Shown one piece after another: positions 52,471-62,650 of a DNA stretch of 64,000 nt. Position numbers and translations under genes: made by a program. The notes under the pieces were generated by a model. The model worked only from the letters and a program-made list of their open reading frames with translations. It searched no databases and was not told the origin of the DNA. The DNA lies in assembly GCF_051401765.1 (NCBI RefSeq), contig NW_027480530.1, positions 868,001 to 932,000 of the forward strand. Direction: 5' to 3'. This stretch comes from Calliopsis andreniformis (lineage: Eukaryota; Arthropoda; Insecta; Hymenoptera; Andrenidae). Numbering within the stretch: the stretch's first letter is position 1; every line of letters starts with the position of its first letter.

Positions 52471-53386
52471 ACTCAGCTCCTGACACTGACACTGCTCCTG
52501 ACACTGACACTACACCTCAAACTGCTCCTGACACTCCTCCTGACACTGACACTGCTCCTGACGCTACTCCAGACACTGCAACTGACACAGGCACTGTTTC
52601 TGGTGCTGACACTGACACTGCTACTGACACTGCCACTGCTCCTGACGCTACTCCAGACGCTGACACTGCTCCTGACACCGCTCCAGACACTCCTCCTGAC
52701 ACTGACACTGCTCCTGACACAGCTCCTGGCACTGACACTGCTCCTGACACTGACACTACACCTCAAACTGCTCCTGACACTCCTCCTGACACTGACACTG
52801 CTCCTGGCACTGCTCCTGACACTGACGCTGCTCCTGATGCTGACACTGACACAGCTCCTGGCACTGCTCCTGACGCTGCTCCTGACACTGCTCCTGACAC
52901 AGGCGCTGCACCTGGTACTGACACTGACACTGCTCCTGACACAGGCACTGCTCCTCACGCTGGTTCTGACAATGATACTGCCCCTGAGACTGCTCCTGAC
53001 ACTGACGCTGCTCATGGCACTGCTCCTGGCACTGCTCCTGACACTGACACTGTTACTGATACTGACACTGACACTGCTCCTGACACCGACACTGCTCCTG
53101 TCACTGCCCCTGACGCTGACACTGCTCCTGACACTGCTCCTGACACTGACACTGCTCCTGGCGCAGCTCATGCCACTGACACTGCTCCTGACACTGCTCC
53201 TGACACTGACACTGCTCATGGCACAGCTCCTGTCACTGCTCCTGGCACTGACACTGCTCCTGACACTGACACTGCTCCTGTGTCTGACACTTGTCCTGAC
53301 ACTGCTCCTGACACTGCCCGCGACATTGCTCCAGACACTGACACTGCTCCTGAGACAGCTCGTCACACTGCTGCTGACACTGACAC
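52256..53386 (+). repeat. 1,536-bp tandem duplication, copy 2
   Basis: Second copy, overlapping the start of macro-repeat segment copy 2. The two repeat hierarchies are therefore interleaved. Confidence 0.8.
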
Positions 53387-54490
53387 TGCTTGTGGAACTG
53401 CTCCTGAAACTGACACTGCTCCTCACACAGCTCCTGACACTGGCACTGCTCTTGGCACTGCTCCTGACACTGACACTGCTCCTGACACTGATACTGCTGC
53501 TGATCCTGACAAAGCTCCTGACACTGCTACTGACACTGCTCGTGACGTTGCTCCAGACACTGACACTGCTCCTGACACAGCTCGTGACGGTGACACTGCT
53601 CCTGCCACTCTTCCTGACACGGCTGCTCACACTGACACTGCTCCTGACACCGGCACTGGTCCTGACACTGCTCCTGACACGGACACTGCTCCTGACACTG
53701 GCACTGGTCCTGACAATGCTCCTGACACTGACACTGCTCCTGACACTGCTCCTGAAACTGACACTGCTCCTCAAACTGCTCATGACACTGACGCTTCTCC
53801 TGACACAGACACTGCTGTTGATACTGACAATGCTCCTGACACTGCTCCTGACACAGACACTGCTCCGAACAATGCTCCTGAAACTGACACTACTCTTGTC
53901 ACTGACACTGGTCCTGACACTGCTTCTGACACTGGCACTTGTCCTGACACTGCCCCTGACTCTGACACTGCTCCTGTCACTGACACTGGTCCTGACACTG
54001 CTTCTGACACTGTCACTGGTCCTGACACTGCCCCTGACACTGCCCCTGACACTGACACTGCTCCTGATACTGACACTGACACTGCTGCTGACACAGCTAC
54101 TGACACTGACACTGCTCCTGTCACTGCTCCTGACACAGACACTGCTACTGATACTGACAATGCTCCTGACGCTGCTCCTGGCACAGACATGGCTCCGAAC
54201 GATGCTCCTGACACTGACACTGCTCCTGTCACTGACACTGGTCCTGACACTGCTTCTGACACTGGCACTGGTCCTGACACTGCTCCTGACCCTGACACTC
54301 CTCCTGATGCTGACAATGCTCCTGATACTGCTCCTGACACGGACACTGCTCCGGACAATGCTCCTGACACTGACACTGCTCCAGTCACTGACACTGGTGC
54401 TGACACTGCTTCTGACACTGGCACTGGTCCCGACACTGCTCCTGGCACTTACCGTGCTCATGAAACAGCTCCTGACACTGCTCCTGACAC
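52500..54490 (+). repeat. 8-kb macro-repeat segment, copy 2
   Basis: It matches copy 1 at 8,028-8,040 bp and the copy at 60.7-62.65 kb at 8,196-8,220 bp; the last part shifts by 18 bp. It ends with GCTCATGAAACAGC where copy 1 has GCTCCTGAAACAGC. Confidence 0.8.
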
Positions 54491-55716
54491 TGACACTGAC
54501 ACGGATCCTGACACTGACACTGCTCCTCACACTGCTCCTGACACTGGCACTGTACCTGGCGCTGCTCCTGACACTGACACTGCTCCTGACACTGTAACTG
54601 CTGCTGATCCTGACAAAGCTCCTGACACTGCTCCTGACACTGCTCCAGATACTCCGCCTGACACTGACACTGCTCCTGACACAGCTCCTGACACTGGCAC
54701 TGCTCCTGACACTGACACTACACCTCAAACTGCTCCTGACACTCCTCCTGACACTGACACTGCTCCTGACGCTACTCCAGACACTGCAACTGACACAGGC
54801 ACTGTTTCTGGTACTGACACTGACACTGCTCCTGACACTGACACTGCTCCTGACACTGACACTGCTACTGACACTGCTCCTGGCACTGACACTGCACCTC
54901 ACACTGCTCCTGGCACTGCCACTGTTCCTGACACTGCTCCTGAAACTGACACTGGTCCTCACACTGCTCCTGACACTGACACTGCTCCTCACGCTGGTCC
55001 TGACTGTGATACTGCCCCTGAGACTGCTCCAGACACTGCTCCTGACACTGACACTGCTCCTGACACTGCTCCTGACACTGCTCCTGACACTGGCACTGCT
55101 CCTGACACTGCTCCTGACACTGACACTGCTCCTGACACTGCTCCTGACACTGACACTGCTGCTGATCCTGACGCTGATACTGCTCCTGTGTCTGACACTT
55201 GTCCTGACACTGCTCCTGACACTGCTCGCGACATTGCTCCAGACACTGACACTGCACCTGACACAGCCCGTCACACTGCTGCTGACACTAACACTGCTTG
55301 TGGAACTGCTCCTGAAACTGACACTGCTCCTCACACAGCTCCTGACACTGGCACTGCTCTTGGCACTGCTCCTGACACTGACACTGCTCCTGACACTGAT
55401 ACTGCTGCTGATCCTGACAAAGCTCCTGACACTGCTACTGACACTGCTCGTGACGCTGCTCCAGACTCTGACACTGCTCCTGACGCAGCTCGTGACGGTG
55501 ACACTGCTCCTGCCACTGTTCCTGACACGGCTGCTCACACTGACACTGCTCCTGACACTGGCACTGGTCCTGACACTGCTCCTGGCATTGACACTGGTCC
55601 TGACGCTGCTCCTGAAACAGACACTGATCCTCACACAGCTCCTGACACTGACACTGCTACTCACGCTGCTCCTGACACTCACACTGCTGCTGATCCTGAC
55701 AATGCTCTTGACACTG

Positions 55717-55833
55717 CTCGAGACACTGACACTGATACTGCACCTGACACAACTCCTGAAATAGCTCCTGTATCTGACACAGCTCCTGACACTGCTCCTG
55801 ACACTGACACTGCTGCTTATCCTGAGAATTCTC
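55717..55833 (+). repeat. 117-bp CTCGAG/TAG/GAGAATTCTC module, copy 6
   Basis: CTCGAG starts at 55717, TAG at 55762 and the palindrome at 55824. CTGCTTATCC just before the palindrome is private to this copy (CTGATCC elsewhere). Confidence 0.9.
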
Positions 55834-57442
55834 CTGACACTGCTCCTGACACTGACACTGACACGGATCCTGACACTGACACTGCTCCTCACACTGCTCC
55901 TGACACTGGCACTGCTCCTGCCGCTGCTCCTGACACTGACATTGCTCCTGACACTGATACTGCTGCTGATCCTGACAAAGCTCCTGACACTGCTACTGAC
56001 ACTGCTCGTGACGTTGCTCCAGACACTGACACTGCTCCTGACACAGCTCGTGACGGTGAGACTGCGCCTGCCACTGTTCCTGACACGGCTGCTCACACTG
56101 ACACTGCTCCTGACACTGGCACTGGTCCTGACACTGCTCCTGACACTGACACTGCCGCTGACACTGCTCCTGACACTGCTCGTGGCACAGACACTGCTCC
56201 TGACAATGCTCCTGACACTGACACTGCCCCTCACACAGCTCCTGACACTGACACTGCTCCTGACACTGCTCCTGAGACAGACACTTCTGCTGATACTGAC
56301 AATGCTCCTGTCACTGCTTCTGTCACTGCTCCTGATACTGACACACTCACGGCTACTGACACTGCTCCTGACACTGACACTGCTCCTGACACTGCTCCAG
56401 ACACTCCGCCTGACACTGACACTGCTCCTGACTCAGCTCCTGACACTGACACTGCTCCTGACACTGACACTACACCTCAAACTGCTCCTGACACTCCTCC
56501 TGACACTGACACTGCTCCTGACGCTACTCCAGACACTGCAACTGACACAGGCACTGTTTCTGGTGCTGACACTGACACTGCTACTGACACTGCCACTGCT
56601 CCTGACGCTACTCCAGACACTGACACTGCTCCTGACACTGCTCCAGACACTCCTCCTGACACTGACACTGCTCCTGACACAGCTCCTGGCACTGACACTG
56701 CTCCTGACACAGGCACTGCACCTGGTACTGACACTGACACTGCTCCTGACACAGGCACTGCTCCTCACGCTGGTCCTGACAATGATACTGCCCCTGAGAC
56801 TGCTCCTGACACTGACGCTGCTCCTGGTACTGCTCCTGGCACTGCTCCTGACACTGCTCCTGACACTGCTCCTGACACTGCTCCTGAAACTGACACTGCT
56901 CCTCAAAGTGCTCATGACACTGACGCTGCTCCTGACACAGACACTGCTCCGAACAATGCTCCTGACACTGACACTGCTCTTGTCACTGACACTGGTCCTG
57001 ACACTGCTTCTGACACTGTCACTGGTCCTGACACTGCCCCTGACACTGACACTGCTCCTGATACTGACACTGACACTGCTGCTGACACAGCTACTGACAC
57101 TGACACTGCTCCTGTCACTGCTACTGACACAGACACTGCTACTGATACTGACAATGCTCCTGACGCTGCTCCTGGCACAGACATGGCTCCGAACGATGCT
57201 CCTGACACTGACACTGCTCCTGTCACTGACACTGGTCCTGACACTGCTTCTGACACTGGCACTGGTCCTGACACTGCTCCTGACCCTGACACTCCTCCTG
57301 ATGCTGACAATGCTCCTGATACTGCTCCTGACACGGACACTGCTCCGGACAATGCTCCTGACACTGACACTGCTCCTGTCACTGACACTCGTGCTGACAC
57401 TGCTTCTGACATTGGCACTGGTCCCGACACTGCTCCTGACAC

Positions 57443-58326
57443 TTACCGTGCTCCTGAAACAGCTCCTGACACTGCTCCTGACACTGACACTGCTCCTGGC
57501 ACTGCTCCTGACACTGACGCTGCTCCTGATGCTGGCACTGACACTGCTCCTGGCACTGCTCCTGACGCTGCTCCTGACACTGCTCCTGACACAGGCACTG
57601 CTCCTGGTACTGACACTGACACTGCTCCTGACACAGGCACTGTTTCTGGTACTGACACTGACACTGCTACTGACACTGCCACTGCTCCTGACGCTGCTTC
57701 AGACAGTGCAACTGACACTGGCACGGCTCCTCACACTGCTCCTGACACTGCTCCTGACACTGACACTGCACCTGACACTGCTCCTGGCATTGACACTGGT
57801 CCTGACGCTGCTCCTGAAACAGACACTGATCCTCACACAGCTCCTGACACTGACACTGCTACTCACGCTGCTCCTGACACTCACACTGCTGCTGATCCTG
57901 ACAATGCTCTTGACACTGCTCGAGACACTGACACTGATACTGCACCTGACACAACTCCTGAAATAGCTCCTGTATCTGACACAGCTCCTGACACTGCTCC
58001 TGACACTGACACTGCTGCTGATCCTGAGAATTCTCCTGACACTGCTCCTGACACTGACACTGACACGGATCCTGACACTGACACTGCTCCTCACACTGCT
58101 CCTGACACTGGCACTGCTCCTGGCGCTGCTCCTGACACTGACACTGCTCCTGACACTGATACTGCTGCTGATCCTGACAAAGCTCCTGACACTGCTACTG
58201 ACACTGCTCGTGACGTTGCTCCAGACACTGACACTGCTCCTGACACAGCTCGTGACGGTGAGACTGCTCCTGCCACTGTTCCTGACACGGCTGCTCACAC
58301 TGACACTGCTCCTGACACTGGCACTG
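57443..58326 (+). repeat. 7,626-bp-offset block, copy 2
   Basis: Second copy, containing the last complete TAG module. It diverges at about 58,330 with CTGACACTGCTCCTGGC versus CTGACAATGCTCCTGAC. Confidence 0.82.
57919..58035 (+). repeat. 117-bp CTCGAG/TAG/GAGAATTCTC module, copy 7
   Basis: CTCGAG starts at 57919, TAG at 57964 and the palindrome at 58026. From here to the window end no in-register TAG or TAA appears in the L-L-T-L frame. Confidence 0.9.
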
Positions 58327-58432
58327 GTCCTGACACTGCTCCTGGCACTGACACTGCCGCTGACACTGCTCCTAACACTGCTCGTGGCACAGACACTGCT
58401 CCTGACAATGCTCCTGACACTGACACTGCCCC

Positions 58433-60168
58433 TCACACAGCTCCTGACACTGACACTGCTCCTGACACTGCTCCTGACACAGACACTTCTGCTGATACTG
58501 ACAATGATCCTGTCACTGCTTCTGTCACTGCTCCTGATACTGACACACTCACGGCTACTGACACTGCTCCTGACACTGACACTGCTCCTGACACTGCTCC
58601 AGACACTCCGCCTGACACTGACACTGCTCCTGACTCAGCTCCTGACACTGACACTGCTCCTGACACTGACACTACACCTCAAACTGCTCCTGACACTCCT
58701 CCTGACACTGACACTGCTCCTGACGCTACTCCAGACACTGCAACTGACACAGGCACTGTTTCTGGTGCTGACACTGACACTGCTACTGACACTGCCACTG
58801 CTCCTGACGCTACTCCAGACGCTGACACTGCTCCTGACACTGCTCCAGACACTCCTCCTGACACTGACACTGCTCCTGACACAGCTCCTGGCACTGACAC
58901 TGCTCCTGACACTGACATTACACCTCAAACTGCTCCTGACACTCCTCCTGACACTGACACTGCTCCTGGCACTGCTCCTGACACTGACGCTGCTCCTGAT
59001 GCTGACACTGACACAGCTCCTGGCACTGCTCCTGACGCTGCTCCTGACACTGCTCCTGACACAGGCGCTGCACCTGGTACTGACACTGACACTGCTCCTG
59101 ACACAGGCACTGCTCCTCACGCTGGTTCTGACAATGATACTGCCCCTGAGACTGCTCCTGACACTGACGCTGCTCATGGCACTGCTCCTGGCACTGCTCC
59201 TGACACTGACACTGCTATTGATACTGACACTGACACTGCTCCTGACACCGACACTGCTCCTGTCACTGCCCCTGACGCTGACACTGCTCCTGACACTGCT
59301 CCTGACACTGACACTGCTCCTGGCGCAGCTCCTGCCACTGACACTGCTCCTGACACTGCTCCTGACACTGACACTGCTCATGGCACAGCTCCTGTCACTG
59401 CTCCTGGCACTGACACTGCTCCTGACACTGACACTGCTCCTGTGTCTGACACTTGTCCTGACACTGCTCCTGACACTGCCCGGGACATTGCTCCAGACAC
59501 TGACACTGCTCCTGAGACAGCTCGTCACACTGCTGCTGACACTGACACTGCTGCTGATCCTGAGAATTCTCCTGACACTGCTCCTGACACTGACACTGAC
59601 ACGGATCCTGACACTGACACTGCTCCTCACACTGCTACTGACACTGGCACTGCTCCTGGCGCTGCTCCTGACGCTGACACCGCTCCTGACACTGATACTG
59701 CTGCTGATCCTGACAAAGCTCCTGACACTGCTACTGACACTGCTCGTGACGTTGCTCCAGACACTGACACTGCTCCTGACACAGCTCGTGACGGTGAGAC
59801 TGCTCCTGCCACTGTTCCTGACACGGCTGCTCACACTGACACTGCTCCTGACACTGGCACTGGTCCTGACACTGCTCCTGGCACTGACACTGCCGCTGAC
59901 ACTGCTCCTAACACTGCTCGTGGCACAGACACTGCTCCTGACAATGCTCCTGACACTGACACTGCCCCTCACACAGCTCCTGACACTGACACTGCTCCTG
60001 ACACTGCTCCTGACACAGACACTTCTGCTGATACTGACAATGATCCTGTCACTCCTTCTGTCACTGCTCCTGATACTGACACACTCACGGCTACTGACAC
60101 TGCTCCTGACACTGACACTGCTCCTGACACTGCTCCAGACACTCCGCCTGACACTGACACTGCTCCTG
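58433..60168 (+). repeat. 7,698-bp-offset block, copy 2
   Basis: Second copy. It has GCCCGGGACATTGC at about 59,478, a CCCGGG not present in copy 1 (CCCGCTAC). Confidence 0.82.
59562..59571. repeat. GAGAATTCTC palindrome without the TAG module
   Basis: Partner of the copy at 51864 at an offset of 7,698 bp, with the same junction upstream. Confidence 0.9.
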
Positions 60169-60959
60169 ACACAGCTCCTGACACTGGCACTGCTCCTGAC
60201 ACTGACACTACACCTCAAACTGCTCCTGACACTCCTCCTGACACTGACACTGCTCCTGACGCTACTCCAGACACTGCAACTGACACAGGCACTGTTTCTG
60301 GTACTGACACTGACACTGCTCCTGAAACTGACACTGCTCCTGACACTGCTCCTGACACTGACACTGCACCTCACACTGCTCCTGGCACTGCCACTGGTCC
60401 TGACACTGCTCCTGAAACTGACACTGGTCCTCACACTGCTCCTGACACTGACACTGCTCCTCACGCTGGTCCTGACTGTGATACTGCCCCTGAGACTGCT
60501 CCAGACACTGACACTGCTCCTGACACAGCTACTGTCACTGACACTGCTCCTGACACTGCTCCTGACACAACTCCTGACACTGTCACTGCTCCTGAACCTG
60601 ACACTGCTCCTGACACTGCTCCAGACACTGACACTGACACTGCTCCTGAAACCACTTCTGACACAGCTCCTGACGATGACACTGCTCCTGACACTGCTTC
60701 TGACACTGACACTGCTCCTGACACAGCTCCTGACACAGCTCCTGACACAGCTCCTGACACTGACACTGACACTACACCTCAAACTGCTCCTGACACTCCT
60801 CCTGACACTGACACTGCTCCTGGCACTGCCACTGCTCCTGACGCTACTCCAGACGTTGACACTGCTCCTGACACTGCTCCAGACACTCCTCCTGACACTG
60901 ACACTGCTCCTGACACAGCTCCTGGCACTGACACTGCTCCTGACACTGACACTACACCT

Positions 60960-62650
60960 CAAACTGCTCCTGACACTCCTCCTGACACTGACACTGCTCC
61001 TGGCACTGCTCCTGACACTGACGCTGCTCCTGATGCTGACACTGACACAGCTCCTGGCACTGCTCCTGACGCTGCTCCTGACACTGCTCCTGACACAGGC
61101 GCTGCACCTGGTACTGTCACTGACACTGCTCCTGACACAGGCACTGCTCCTCACGCTGGTCCTGACAATGATACTGCCCCTGAGACTGCTCCTGACACTG
61201 ACGCTGCTCATGGCACTGCTCCTGGCACTGCTCCTGACACTGACACTGCTATTGATACTGACACTGACACTGCTCCTGACACCGACACTGCTCCTGTCAC
61301 TGCTCCTGACGCTGACACTGCTCCTGACACTGCTCCTGACACTGACACTGCTCCTGGCGCAGCTCCTGCCACTGACACTGCTCCTGACACTGCTCCTGAC
61401 ACTGCTCCTGACACTGCTCCTGACACTGACACTGCTCATGGCACAGCTCCTGTCACTGCTCCTGGCACTGACACTGCTCCTGACACTGACACTGCTCCTG
61501 TGTCTGACACTTGTCCTGACACTGCTCCTGACACTGCTCGCGACATTGCTCCAGACACTGACACTGCTCCTGACACAGCTCGTCACACTGCTGCTGACAC
61601 TGACACTGCTTGTGGAACTGCTCCTGAAACTGACACTGCTCCTCACACAGCTCCTGACACTGGCACTGCTCTTGGCACTGCTCCTGACACTGACACTGCT
61701 CCTGACACTGATACTGCTGCTGATCCTGACAAAGCTCCTGACACTGCTACTGACACTTCTCGTGACGTTGCTCCAGACACTGACACTGCTCCTGACACAG
61801 CTCGTGACGGTGACACTGCTCCTGCCACTGATCCTGACACGGCTGCTCACACTGACACTGCTCCTGACACTGGCACTGGTCCTGACACTGCTCCTGACAC
61901 GGACACTGCTCCTGACACTGGCACTGGTCCTGACAATGCTCCTGACACTGACACTGCTCCTGACACTGCTCCTGAAACTGACACTGCTCCTCAAACTGCT
62001 CATGACACTGACGCTGCTCCTGACACAGACAATGCTCCTGACACTGCTCCTGACACAGACACTGCTCCGAACAATGCTCCTGACAGTGACACTACTCTTG
62101 TCACTGACACTGGTCCTGACACTGCTTCTGACACTGGCACTGGTCCTGACACTGCCCCTGACACTGACACTGCTCCTGTCACTGACACTGGTCCTGACAC
62201 TGCTTCTGACACTGTCACTGGTCCTGACACTGCCCCTGACACTGCGCCTGACACTGACACTGCTCCTGATACTGACACTGACACTGCTGCTGACACAGCT
62301 ACTGACACTGATACTGCTCCTGTCACTGCTCCTGACACAGACACTGCTACTGATACTGACAATGCTCCTGACACTGCTCCTGGCACAGACATGGCTCCGA
62401 ACGATGCTCCTGACACTGACACTGCTCCTGTCACTGACACTGGTCCTGACACTGCTTCTGACACTGGCACTGGTCCTGACACTGCTCCTGACCCTGACAC
62501 TCCTCCTGATGCTGACAATGCTCCTGATACTGCTCCTGACACGGACACTGCTCCGGACAATGCTCCTGACACTGACACTGCTCCTGTCACTGACACTGGT
62601 GCTGACACTGCTTCTGACACTGGCACTGGTCCCGACACTGCTCCTGGCAC
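60960..62650 (+). repeat. 8-kb macro-repeat segment, copy 3
   Basis: Third copy, carrying the same CATGGCTCCGAACGATGC and CCGGACAATGCTCC variants. It differs by short losses in multiples of 6 bp, for example near 62,030, where the CTGCTGCCGATACTGA stretch of copy 1 is missing. Confidence 0.78.
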
